From IMG/VR virus record IMGVR_UViG_3300046167_000421, positions 1 through 27,307 of that record: a stretch of DNA of 27,307 nucleotides. One strand, 5' to 3'. The DNA is from a virus. Below are positions 17,326 through 22,766 of the stretch, in pieces; the stretch's first letter is position 1, and each line of letters begins with the position of its first letter. Below the pieces are notes generated by a model. It had not been told where the DNA came from. It saw only the letters and a list, made by a program, of their open reading frames with translations, and did no database searches. The position numbers and the translations under genes were made by a program.

Positions 17326-17799
17326 ATGATTGACCCTGTAACAGCGGTCGGTCTAGCCACCAGTGCGTTTAATATTCTGAAGCAGGGTATTAGTGCGGGC
17401 AAAGATATTCAAGAAATGAGCGGCACCTTAGCTAAATGGGGAGCCGCTTTTTCTGATTTTCAGTATGCTGAAGACAAAACAAAAAACCCTCCATTTTATA
17501 AGATGATGTCTGACAATAGCCAAAATGCTATAGAAATCTTCGCCCAGAAAAAGAAAATGGAAGCCATGAGAAAAGAAATAAAAGACCATATATCATGGAC
17601 TTACGGGCCATCTGCTTGGGAGGAGGTGCTTCAAATAGAAGGTGAGATGCGCCGCATTCGCAAGGAAGAGGCTTACAAGAAACAAGAGATGATCGACAAT
17701 GCTATCAATTTCACCCTTGGCACTATTATATTTGTTGTTGCTGGTGCGGGGATTGTAACAGGCTTTTATTATCTTGGGCGCTATCAGGGGAAATGGTAA
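17326..17799 (+). CDS. C-terminally anchored membrane protein in the lysis cassette, function unknown
   Basis: The N-terminal half of this 157-aa protein is helical (DPVTAVGLATSAFNILKQG, then a KWGAAFSDFQYAE segment) and contains a charged coiled-coil stretch. A single membrane helix lies near residues 127-150 (AINFTLGTIIFVVAGAGIV). I do not recognise a named family; the pattern is reminiscent of hypothetical proteins from marine phages. It follows the XhlA-like gene by 4 nt and its stop overlaps the start of the next small gene (TAATG), so the three are probably co-translated. A spanin- or holin-accessory role is possible from position. Confidence 0.6.
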   Translation: MIDPVTAVGLATSAFNILKQGISAGKDIQEMSGTLAKWGAAFSDFQYAEDKTKNPPFYKMMSDNSQNAIEIFAQKKKMEAMRKEIKDHISWTYGPSAWEEVLQIEGEMRRIRKEEAYKKQEMIDNAINFTLGTIIFVVAGAGIVTGFYYLGRYQGKW

Positions 17800-17963
17800 T
17801 GTGGGTTTTGGTTTGGTTTGTAGTAATCAATAACAATATAGATCATTATCAGCTTAATCAGTTCACCACTGAGATGGCGTGTGCTGAAGCTCTTGAGGAT
17901 GCAAAGGTTTTAATAACCACAAGTCAAACGACGGTTTATTGTTTTGAGGTTATACCAAAATAA
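17799..17963 (+). CDS. 54-aa small protein with hydrophobic N-terminus
   Basis: The start overlaps the previous stop (TAATG). The product begins MWVLVWFVVINNNIDHYQ, a short hydrophobic segment, and continues with TTEMACAEALEDAKVLI and a C-terminal VYCFEVIPK. Two cysteines (about residues 28 and 48) could form a disulphide if the chain is exported. The regular helix-strand pattern and tight coupling indicate a real gene. It sits among lysis membrane proteins; a small secreted or envelope protein is plausible, but I do not recognise its family. Confidence 0.6.
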   Translation: MWVLVWFVVINNNIDHYQLNQFTTEMACAEALEDAKVLITTSQTTVYCFEVIPK

Positions 17964-18066
17964 AAAGGGTGATTACGTTATATATGACAAAGACGGAAAA
18001 GTTGTTATAATAACGCATCACAAGCACTACGCGATAGCGCATGCCAGGAGTTTAGAAGATGACTGA
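17944..18066 (+). CDS. Possible small ORF with no ordinary start codon
   Basis: A frame open from 17917 to the TGA at 18064-18066 encodes a protein-like segment (KGDYVIYDKDGKVV, then HHKHYAIAHARSLEDD). It overlaps the next gene's ATG by 8 nt, the usual style in this phage. There is no ATG or GTG in frame; the only conventional alternative is TTG at 17944, without a ribosome site. AAGGGTGA at 17966-17973 looks like a Shine-Dalgarno sequence but no matching start follows in this frame. It may start at a rare codon, be reached by frameshifting from the previous gene, or be damaged by a mutation or sequence error. Confidence 0.35.
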   Translation: MRLYQNKKGDYVIYDKDGKVVIITHHKHYAIAHARSLEDD

Positions 18067-18358
18067 CTATGATCTGAATCAGAACGGAAAGATCGACGCC
18101 GACGAGCGAGAGCTTATGCTTGAGGATCGTCGCTTGCGCATGGAAGATGCGGATCACAAGCGAGATGCTCAACTTAGAATGACTTGGTTTGCTTTGTTTG
18201 GGTTGCTGATTTATCCGGTCGGCATTGTTGCGGCAGATATGTACGGATACGACACAACAGGGCAGCTTCTTGCTGACATCGCACCCACATACTTCATAGC
18301 AATCAGCGGGTTGGTTGCTGCCTTCTTTGGCTTCAGCGCAATGGGGGCTAAGAAATGA
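18059..18358 (+). CDS. EF-hand membrane protein of the lysis cassette
   Basis: This 99-aa protein carries a full 12-residue EF-hand loop at residues 5-16 (DLNQNGKIDADE). Asp/Asn stand at the calcium-ligand positions 1, 3, 5 and 9, Gly at 6, Ile at 8 and Glu at 12. A charged helix (about 17-40) and two hydrophobic segments follow (about 43-60 and 77-95). AGGAG is 9 nt before the ATG. The stop overlaps the next gene (ATGA), a GTA-type holin. Holin-like or antiholin function is inferred from the two membrane segments and location. One EF-hand motif alone does not prove calcium binding, since they usually work in pairs; dimerisation could supply the second. Confidence 0.6.
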   Translation: MTDYDLNQNGKIDADERELMLEDRRLRMEDADHKRDAQLRMTWFALFGLLIYPVGIVAADMYGYDTTGQLLADIAPTYFIAISGLVAAFFGFSAMGAKK

Positions 18359-18699
18359 TTGGTCAAATAGTAGGATCGCTTGGCAGTTTGGCTGCTAGTT
18401 ATATTGATGGGAAGACTGCCGTCAAAAAGGCTGAAGCTGAGACCAAGATGAAAATCGCCACTGGTGAGATAGGCTGGGAGCAAGCTGCGATACAAGCCAG
18501 TAATAATTCTTGGAAAGATGAGGCATGGACCATAGCCTTTATAGCTATAATTGTATGCTCATTCGTGCCTCCGCTTCAGCCCTATATGAAAGAGGGCTTC
18601 GCTAATATTGAGGCTGCGCCTCAGTGGTTTCAATGGAGCTGTTATGCTAGTATAGCTGCCAGCTTTGGAATTAGAACAATGAGAGGATTCAAACGATGA
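18355..18699 (+). CDS. Holin of the three-TM gene-transfer-agent family (GTA_holin_3TM-like)
   Basis: The N-terminus is weakly hydrophobic (IGQIVGSLGSLAASYID). A charged alanine/lysine helix follows, then the recognisable block W-K-D-E-A-W-T-I-A-F-I-A-I-I-V-C-S-F-V-P, an amphipathic segment with P-Q-W-F-Q-W, and a final helix ending S-F-G-I-R-T-M-R-G-F. This pattern and the about 115-aa length match holins of gene transfer agents and related alphaproteobacterial phages. They make membrane lesions that release the endolysin. The gene overlaps its neighbours on both sides by 4 nt and directly precedes the M15 endolysin. Confidence comes from both motif and context. Confidence 0.78.
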   Translation: MIGQIVGSLGSLAASYIDGKTAVKKAEAETKMKIATGEIGWEQAAIQASNNSWKDEAWTIAFIAIIVCSFVPPLQPYMKEGFANIEAAPQWFQWSCYASIAASFGIRTMRGFKR

Positions 18700-19151
18700 G
18701 TTACAAGTTAGGCAAGCGCAGTCTTGATAGGCTGATTGGTGTTGATGAGCGTATGGTTGCTGTTGTTAAGTATGCAATCAATGTTACCAAGCAAGACTTC
18801 TCTGTGATATGTGGGCTGCGCACCATCGAAGAGCAAAGGGCTCTTGTTGCTAAGGGGGCTAGTCAAACAATGAAGTCAAAGCATATTGATGGCTTGGCTG
18901 TAGACCTTATGGCTTACGTTGACGGTGGCCGGTGGGAGCTTAATCTTTATGACGAGATTGCTGACGCTATGTCAGAGGCTGCGCGTGAGGTAGACGTTCC
19001 TATTCGCTGGGGTGCAGCTTGGTCTGTGCCAAACATTGCTCAGTACGATGAGGGCAATATGGAAGATGCAATGAATAGTTATATTGATTTGCGTAGGTCG
19101 CAGGGTCGCAGGCCATTCATTGACGGCCCCCACTTTGAACTAATGACATAG
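18696..19151 (+). CDS. Endolysin: M15-family peptidase (L-Ala-D-Glu / D-Ala-D-Ala type)
   Basis: This 151-aa single-domain peptidase has the zinc-binding pattern of the M15 family: S-K-H-I-D-G-L-A-V-D with His63 and Asp70, and D-G-P-H-F-E-L with His146. Asp143 sits beside the last ligand. Conserved G-L-R-T near residue 40 is also typical. It should cut peptidoglycan stem peptides once the holin has opened the inner membrane. No signal peptide or cell-wall-binding domain is present, matching holin-dependent release. It overlaps the GTA-type holin by 4 nt, and AGAGGA precedes the ATG. Confidence 0.9.
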   Translation: MSYKLGKRSLDRLIGVDERMVAVVKYAINVTKQDFSVICGLRTIEEQRALVAKGASQTMKSKHIDGLAVDLMAYVDGGRWELNLYDEIADAMSEAAREVDVPIRWGAAWSVPNIAQYDEGNMEDAMNSYIDLRRSQGRRPFIDGPHFELMT

Positions 19152-19162
19152 GAGATAGAGAC

Positions 19163-19333
19163 ATGGCTAAAGATGGTTTGTACTCAAATATTCACAAAAA
19201 GAAAAAGCGGATCGCCGCTGGATCTGGAGAGAAGATGCGCAAGCCCGGTTCACCAGGCGCACCAACTGCCCAGGCCTTCAAGGACAGCGAGAAGACCGCG
19301 AAGAAAAAAACCATAATGACCAGTAAGGCTTAA
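19163..19333 (+). CDS. 56-aa basic small phage protein
   Basis: The product begins MAKDGLYSNIHKKKKRIAAG and continues with a very basic, Gly/Pro-containing segment (GEKMRKPGSPGAPTAQAFKD) to a Lys-rich end. Similar short basic proteins beginning MAKDGLY-xx-I are common in marine phages and have no known function. They may bind nucleic acid or accompany the virion. AGGAGA is 6-8 nt before the ATG. It lies 11 nt after the endolysin and 1 nt before the next small gene, so it belongs to the same transcript. Confidence 0.65.
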   Translation: MAKDGLYSNIHKKKKRIAAGSGEKMRKPGSPGAPTAQAFKDSEKTAKKKTIMTSKA

Positions 19334-19334
19334 C

Positions 19335-19547
19335 ATGAGCAGGCCACCAGAAAGAACCGGCAACAGTGGCCGGCGTGCAGCGTTCCTGCAACGCATGGGG
19401 AACATGCCTGGGCCGACAAAGAAGAAGGACGGTACAGACACGCCGCTCCTTAAATCTTTGAAAGCCTGGGGCGCATCATCGAAGGGCGAAGCCGTTGCAA
19501 AAGGCAAGAGAATTTCCATGATGAATAAAAAGAAAAGCAGCGCATAA
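19335..19547 (+). CDS. 70-aa basic small protein, last gene of the late rightward block
   Basis: This is a highly basic protein (SRPPERTGNSGRRAAFLQRM, then P-G-P-T-K-K-K-D-G and a C-terminal MMNKKKSSA). It follows the 56-aa basic gene by one base and has AAGG before its ATG. The basic, Gly/Pro-rich character suggests a nucleic-acid- or membrane-associated small protein; I do not recognise a family. Its last codons are part of a perfect inverted repeat (19537-19575) that could terminate converging leftward transcription. Confidence 0.6.
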   Translation: MSRPPERTGNSGRRAAFLQRMGNMPGPTKKKDGTDTPLLKSLKAWGASSKGEAVAKGKRISMMNKKKSSA

Positions 19548-19575
19548 AAAGCTTGAAGCAATTTCATGCGCTGCT
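19537..19575 (-). terminator. Leftward hairpin terminator candidate at the convergent junction
   Basis: A perfect 10-bp inverted repeat (AGCAGCGCAT at 19537-19546, ATGCGCTGCT at 19566-19575) encloses a 19-nt loop. Read leftward, the stem is followed by a T-rich tract (TTTTCTTTTT), as expected for an intrinsic terminator of the leftward operon. Read rightward there is no T-tract. The loop is longer than usual, which lowers confidence. Confidence 0.45.
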
Positions 19576-19586
19576 ATAAATCTCTG

Positions 19587-19697
19587 GTGAGTGGCTATCA
19601 TCACAATACAAATCGCTTTGTCCCAATTGGGCGGTTGTTTACTCGGATGACGTTGCTACCAAAAGCGCCAATCTTTTTAATATCAACGGCCACTCAC
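19587..19697. other. Structured intergenic element between convergent operons
   Basis: A perfect 9-bp inverted repeat (GTGAGTGGC at 19587-19595, GCCACTCAC at 19689-19697) closes a 93-nt interval. Inside are a 5-bp hairpin with a TCGC tetraloop (ACAAA 19608-19612, TTTGT 19617-19621) and, immediately after it, the perfect palindrome CCCAATTGGG (19622-19631). There is no protein-like frame here. The nesting suggests a small structured RNA or a protein-binding or processing site; strand is undecided. Confidence 0.4.
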
Positions 19698-19703
19698 ACG
19701 ACT

Positions 19704-19814
19704 TCAAAATATTATAGCGACTAGCGCCATCAGGCCGGCTCCAGAAACAAATCCTACAAGGGCGCCGACCAGGCCAGCTATGTGGATCTCATGTTCTGTG
19801 AATTTACTTTTCAT
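19704..19814 (-). CDS. 36-aa single-TM microprotein, last gene of the leftward operon
   Basis: The product is a short charged N-terminus (MKSKFTEHEIH) followed by one hydrophobic, Gly/Ala-rich helix (IAGLVGAL, then FVSGAGLMALVAIIF) that reaches the C-terminus. The ATG lies inside the last codons of the preceding DUF6378-like gene (11-nt overlap), the same coupling as in the rest of the operon. GxxxG-type spacing (G-L-V-G, G-F-V-S-G-A-G) suggests helix packing. It may be a small inner-membrane effector such as an accessory or exclusion protein. The frame is convincing because of the overlap and the clean TM profile; the function is unknown. Confidence 0.65.
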   Translation of the reverse strand: MKSKFTEHEIHIAGLVGALVGFVSGAGLMALVAIIF

Positions 19815-20073
19815 TTGTCATCATCTCCCCTGCCAATGCAGCATAACCGCAAATATCTGTCCATGTATCATCTTTGCTTGGTGACGTTAATGTACGCTGC
19901 ACCTTGCTCAGTATATACATATTGGCAACGTCCATAGGGCTGACAGCCACATCAAGATAAGATGTCCAAAGTTGAGCAATGCGCTTGAACGATTCATCTG
20001 CCGGCCCATAATCGTCCGCTCTTTCAGTGCTGATTATGCGCGCGGCTTCTTTGAGTATTTCATTTCTTGTCAT
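19804..20073 (-). CDS. DUF6378-like small phage protein
   Basis: This 89-aa protein reads MTRNEILKEAARIISTERAD, then D-Y-G-P-A-D-E-S-F-K-R-I-A-Q-L-W-T-S-Y-L, S-P-M-D-V-A-N-M-Y-I-L-S-K-V-Q-R and D-T-W-T-D-I-C-G-Y-A-A-L-A. This D-Y-G...F-x-x-I-A-x-x-W with a later D-x-x-x-D-I-x-G-Y-A pattern is that of the widespread phage DUF6378 family, of unknown biochemical function; resemblance to MazG-like helical folds is only a suggestion. The frame extends upstream to 20145, but ATG 20073 has AGAAGG at good spacing and overlaps the previous gene's stop by 14 nt. Confidence 0.75.
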   Translation of the reverse strand: MTRNEILKEAARIISTERADDYGPADESFKRIAQLWTSYLDVAVSPMDVANMYILSKVQRTLTSPSKDDTWTDICGYAALAGEMMTNEK

Positions 20074-20452
20074 TTTTAAACCTTCTTTCAATCCCGTCAC
20101 GCGGTAGATTGTATTGCTTGACGGCCCGATCATAAGCGATCTCACTTATGTGCAGAACGTCCATGATTTGTGATTTTTTCAAGTCTAACTTGAGCAGGTA
20201 ATTAACAGACCAAGCAGTGCGGGTGACTACAATGTTGCGCTTGAGCGGCTGGCTCTTAATGTAATCCCGAGCCTTGGATGCAGACGCCAAGCGCCTGTCA
20301 ATCTTTTCGATTGTATTCTTGCCACCGCATTGCCCCTCGTTTCTTTTGGCGTTCAGTCTCATCAAGGCGCCCATCTCTGCCTCAGTGGGTTCCCGATTAA
20401 ATGCGCGTTTAAATGACATGACGTTTATTTCAACGCCTACTACTTTGACCAT
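20060..20452 (-). CDS. 130-aa protein with possible C-terminal helix-turn-helix
   Basis: The N-terminal part contains SFKRAFNREPTEAEMGAL, a pattern of short phage-encoded adaptors or small regulators. A basic middle follows (R-R-L-A-S-A-S-K-A-R-D-Y-I-K). Residues about 92-115 (KKSQIMDVLHISEIAYDRAV) could form a helix-turn-helix of the sigma-r4/Trp-repressor style. The ATG at 20452 overlaps the upstream stop (TAATG), with AAGGA further upstream; an internal ATG at 20419 is the alternative. A DNA-binding role would make it a candidate regulator of the nearby divergent promoter region. This is inference from a weak motif. Confidence 0.55.
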   Translation of the reverse strand: MVKVVGVEINVMSFKRAFNREPTEAEMGALMRLNAKRNEGQCGGKNTIEKIDRRLASASKARDYIKSQPLKRNIVVTRTAWSVNYLLKLDLKKSQIMDVLHISEIAYDRAVKQYNLPRDGIERRFKNDKK

Positions 20453-20634
20453 TATATATTGTATCCTTTTTTTCTAAGGTCAGATGTGTATTGCTTCAGA
20501 TCACGCTGGGCAATCTGAAGCTCATTGGCAATGCTCGGCCTTGCGTCTTGCCGATACCGCTCATCTTGCAAGCGATCCACTTGAGTGCGCAGGTATCGCA
20601 GTATGGCCTGATCGGCAGGAGTTAGTTCGCTCAC
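20452..20634 (-). CDS. 60-aa coiled-coil-like protein with GTG start
   Basis: The frame extends upstream to 20712, but the upstream part encodes an unnatural Cys/Arg/His-rich sequence and overlaps a small TM gene. GTG 20634 overlaps that gene's stop (GTGA), giving SELTPADQAILRYLRTQVDR, a plausible charged helical protein that continues through a long Arg/Gln/Asp-rich helix to KKGYNI. It is probably a small coiled-coil protein. Its stop overlaps the ATG of the next gene. No family recognised. Confidence 0.55.
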   Translation of the reverse strand: MSELTPADQAILRYLRTQVDRLQDERYRQDARPSIANELQIAQRDLKQYTSDLRKKGYNI

Positions 20635-20723
20635 CACCACCCCCACACAATGCCTGCGATCCATGCGTTTGCAGCGACAAACGCGCTGATGATAATTACA
20701 TAATCTTCCCAATCAGCTTTCAT
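20631..20723 (-). CDS. 30-aa single-TM microprotein
   Basis: The reading frame MKADWEDYVIIISAFVAANA continues WIAGIVWGWW and stops. It has a short acidic N-terminus, then one hydrophobic helix and a tryptophan-rich C-terminus. The ATG lies within the last codons of the upstream gene (11-nt overlap), and the stop overlaps the GTG of the next gene (GTGA). This double coupling and the clean membrane profile support a real gene although it is very short. Function is unknown; membrane-targeted inhibitor or accessory roles are typical for phage microproteins of this shape. Confidence 0.6.
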   Translation of the reverse strand: MKADWEDYVIIISAFVAANAWIAGIVWGWW

Positions 20724-20931
20724 CTGTCATCTCCTTCAGTAACTGCTCAAAGTTTTTGCGAGTTGCAATTGCGGTTTGCAGCATGGCTGCTTCCATTCCT
20801 ATGTCGGCGCTGGCCGATGATGATCGGACACCTTCTCCATAGTATTTTTTTAGTTCGTCAATGACCTTTAATTTATTGTCAATGAAACTGGTCTCCTTGG
20901 CAATTGCGGATTTGATTTCGTCTATTGTCAT
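20713..20931 (-). CDS. 72-aa helical small protein
   Basis: From ATG 20931 the protein reads MTIDEIKSAIAKETSFIDNK, then a long charged helix with Y-Y-G-E-G and a second helix with M-L-Q-T-A-I-A-T-R-K-N-F-E-Q-L-L. An upstream ATG (20946) lacks a ribosome site, while ATG 20931 overlaps the previous stop as ATGA with GGGGA upstream, so it is preferred. The two-helix hairpin style suggests a small oligomeric or adaptor protein. It is not recognised, and its stop region contains the start of the 30-aa TM gene. Confidence 0.55.
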   Translation of the reverse strand: MTIDEIKSAIAKETSFIDNKLKVIDELKKYYGEGVRSSSASADIGMEAAMLQTAIATRKNFEQLLKEMTDES

Positions 20932-21224
20932 AAGCGTGTTCCCCATTGTTTATCTCTGGCTGACTCATAAAAATCTCTAAAGTGAGATCTTTCTTCATCT
21001 GTATATATAAGGCACTGCCAAATATAATTTATGTCAAACCCTATGCTTTCATCACGATTGTAAAAGACATTATCTGTGTCATCAGAGGCAACGTGATCTA
21101 GGCAGACTGTCTTAGCTGCCTTTCCTAATGGGACATATACATAACGTCCGACTAAATCCTTCAGCATGATTTCGCCTTTTGGTGACGCATCAAACCTAAT
21201 TTTATCTGATAGTTTATATTTCAA
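20928..21224 (-). CDS. 98-aa first gene of the leftward operon, unknown function
   Basis: The protein starts at TTG 21224, supported by AAAGGGAA at 7-nt spacing. It reads MKYKLSDKIRFDASPKGEIM, then K-D-L-V-G-R-Y-V-Y-V-P-L-G-K, then an acidic stretch (ASDDTDNVFYNRDESIGFD) and a final helix ending ARDKQWGTRL. The mixed alpha/beta pattern suggests a compact domain. As the promoter-proximal gene of a divergently transcribed operon it could be an early effector, but no family is recognised. Its stop overlaps the next gene's ATG. Confidence 0.6.
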   Translation of the reverse strand: MKYKLSDKIRFDASPKGEIMLKDLVGRYVYVPLGKAAKTVCLDHVASDDTDNVFYNRDESIGFDINYIWQCLIYTDEERSHFRDFYESARDKQWGTRL

Positions 21225-21257
21225 GTCCGTGTTCCCTTTGTTTGTGTCTATACATTA

Positions 21258-21286
21258 CATATAGAATCTTGCTAGCAACTTTGCAA
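21258..21286 (-). promoter_or_regulatory. Leftward promoter candidate of the divergent region
   Basis: Read leftward, TTGCAA (21286-21281) is followed after 17 nt by TATATG (21263-21258). The spacer contains the operator-like TTGCTAGCAA (21269-21278). The -10 box matches TATAAT at four positions, so strength is uncertain. The start codon at 21224 lies about 30 nt downstream. Confidence 0.4.
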
Positions 21287-21357
21287 TACCTTTGCTAGCA
21301 AAAAATTACACTTGATAAAAATAATTGCTAGCACTATGTATGGTGAACGACTAGCAA
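21269..21357. promoter_or_regulatory. Array of palindromic TTGCTAGCAA operator-like sites
   Basis: The 10-bp palindrome TTGCTAGCAA occurs at 21269-21278 and 21292-21301, with a one-mismatch copy (TTGCTAGCAC) at 21325-21334 and a degenerate copy (CGACTAGCAA) at 21348-21357. Centre-to-centre distances are 23, 33 and 23 bp, so the array has a symmetric pair-of-pairs layout between two divergent operons. Copies 1 and 3 lie in the spacers of the candidate leftward and rightward promoters. This fits a shared repressor acting on both directions, with the 60-aa ribbon-helix-helix-like protein as the nearest candidate. Binding is untested. Confidence 0.65.
21312..21340 (+). promoter_or_regulatory. Rightward early promoter candidate
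   Basis: TTGATA (21312-21317) is followed, 17 nt later, by TATGTA (21335-21340). The spacer contains the third operator-like site (21325-21334). The -10 box is weak (three matches), and an alternative uses TTGCTA in site 2 with GATAAA at 21314. Either way an operator overlaps the promoter. The first rightward gene starts at 21371. Confidence 0.4.
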
Positions 21358-21370
21358 CCCTGGGGGAACT

Positions 21371-21553
21371 ATGAAACAGAAGAAAGAGCAGTGGAACCAC
21401 CGCATCAAGTGTGAGCTTGCTGACGGCATGCGCGTTCTGCAAGAGAACCGTGCAAAGATGGATGGGCAAGACCCAACCCTGCGCGATCTAACTGAAGAAG
21501 CAATCTTCTTCTTTCTTAACTTCAACGGCATCAAGATCCGAGATCAAGCATGA
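21371..21553 (+). CDS. 60-aa ribbon-helix-helix-like protein, putative autoregulator
   Basis: The small basic protein begins MKQKKEQWNHRIKCELADGM. A short strand (about residues 8-16, HRIKCEL) is followed by a helix (about 17-30) and, after a turn with P-T-L-R-D-L-T, a second helix (E-E-A-I-F-F-F-L-N-F). This order is that of ribbon-helix-helix DNA-binding proteins, which bind short palindromic operators in tandem. It sits immediately after the TTGCTAGCAA array, with GGGGGA just upstream of the ATG, so autoregulation is natural. Its stop overlaps the next start (ATGA). The fold is inferred from a weak motif; a helical adaptor is the main alternative. Confidence 0.5.
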   Translation: MKQKKEQWNHRIKCELADGMRVLQENRAKMDGQDPTLRDLTEEAIFFFLNFNGIKIRDQA

Positions 21554-22020
21554 CAGTCTTTGTCGGCATAGACCCAGGCTTCACTGGTGCAATTGCATTC
21601 TACTGGCCCGACAGCAACAGCGTCGAGGTGCATGACATGCCGGTTTACAAAAACATCAAAGGCAAGACAGAGCTAAACCTGTATGAGCTGCACGAAATCT
21701 TAAAGCCAGAAGGTGATGAGCCGCACCACGTTATATTGGAGCAGGTCAGTGCCGTCAGAGGCAACGGTGTCAGTAGCATGTTTAGATTCGGCCAAGCCTA
21801 CGGCGCCACTCAGATGGCAATCGCAGCACACAAGCTGCCGATGACATTGGTAACGCCGGCCAAGTGGAAGTCATACCTCGGTCTTAACAAAGACAAAGGT
21901 CTCAGCAGATCACTTGCCAGCCAGAGATGGCCTGCACAAGCTGACTTGTTTAAACGTGTCAAAGACGATGGCAGAAGTGAAGCCTGTCTTTTGGCCCTCT
22001 TTGGAAAGCTAACAGCATGA
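21550..22020 (+). CDS. RuvC-like Holliday-junction resolvase
   Basis: This 156-aa protein has the N-terminal VGIDPGFTGAIAF motif (catalytic Asp8), a second acidic motif V-I-L-E-Q-V (Glu64) and a C-terminal D-D-G-R-S-E-A-C-L-L-A motif (Asp140, Glu144). These complete the RNase H-fold acidic site. V-T-P-A-K-W-K near residue 101 is also typical of phage RuvC-like enzymes. It should resolve branched replication or recombination intermediates before packaging. The gene overlaps both neighbours by 4 nt, and the next is a nuclease, consistent with a recombination-repair module. Confidence 0.85.
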   Translation: MTVFVGIDPGFTGAIAFYWPDSNSVEVHDMPVYKNIKGKTELNLYELHEILKPEGDEPHHVILEQVSAVRGNGVSSMFRFGQAYGATQMAIAAHKLPMTLVTPAKWKSYLGLNKDKGLSRSLASQRWPAQADLFKRVKDDGRSEACLLALFGKLTA

Positions 22021-22766
22021 ACGGTTTTGAAAAGCACGGCATCAAGCACCTGTCAGCATCATCAATAAACCTCTGGGCCAACGCGCCAGACGTTTGGGTT
22101 GCGTCATACCTATTTAAGAAGCGAACACCTATGGGCGCCGCTGCCATGCGTGGTATCTGCACAGAGGATGCTGTTGCCAACACGCTGACCGGCAAGCTGC
22201 ACAAAGCCGGCGCGCTGGATCAGGCATTGGAAAAGTTTGACAGCATGTTCTTCATGGCTGACGAAAAGATTACCAAAGAGCGCGCCATGATTGAGCCGTG
22301 CATGGAGCTTACACTCCAAGAGCTTGAGCATTACGGCAAGCCTGAGTTCCCTGAAGACGGGCAAACAAAGATCAGCATCACAGCCAAGACAGATGACTTT
22401 GAGATCCCTGTGATCGGCTACCTTGACTTTGTGTTTCCCGATCACGGCGTAGTGATTGATCTAAAAACAACGGGACGCATCCCAAGCAAGATGTCCCCAG
22501 AGCATCAACTGCAACGCGCGATCTATCAGAAGGCCCGAGGCAACCAGGTGGTCAAGTTTCTTTATGTGTCATCAAAGAAAACCAACATGCTTGAAGACGG
22601 CGATCCAACAGAGATCCTTGGCAAGGCCAAGAAGCAGATCGCTCGGCTAGAAAAGTTCCTGCGCTCCGGCAGCGCAGAAGATATTAGAGAGGTCATACCC
22701 GTCAACCCTAACACGTTCTATTGGAACGGGGCAGAAGATCTTCGGGAAGAAATGTATGGCATCTAA
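22017..22766 (+). CDS. PD-(D/E)XK exonuclease (RecB/Cas4-like fold)
   Basis: This 249-aa nuclease contains R-G-x-x-x-E at about 45-50, the G-Y-L-D segment with Asp137, and V-I-D-L-K with Asp148 and Lys150, followed by Q166-x-x-x-Y170 (H-Q-L-Q-R-A-I-Y). Together they form the D-D/E-x-K plus QxxxY site of RecB/Cas4-like phage exonucleases. It probably produces ssDNA tails for recombination or degrades DNA. No iron-sulphur cysteine cluster is apparent. The gene overlaps the resolvase by 4 nt and is followed by the ssDNA-binding protein. Confidence 0.85.
   Translation: MNGFEKHGIKHLSASSINLWANAPDVWVASYLFKKRTPMGAAAMRGICTEDAVANTLTGKLHKAGALDQALEKFDSMFFMADEKITKERAMIEPCMELTLQELEHYGKPEFPEDGQTKISITAKTDDFEIPVIGYLDFVFPDHGVVIDLKTTGRIPSKMSPEHQLQRAIYQKARGNQVVKFLYVSSKKTNMLEDGDPTEILGKAKKQIARLEKFLRSGSAEDIREVIPVNPNTFYWNGAEDLREEMYGI

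Noticed and set aside
19250-19567. 105-aa minus-strand frame near the end of the late block
   Set aside because: Antisense to two small basic genes with good ribosome sites; its hydrophobic look comes from complementing Lys-rich codons.
20484-20864. 126-aa frame on the plus strand opposite the leftward operon
   Set aside because: Cys/His/Pro-rich nonsense-like product lying antisense to several coupled genes.
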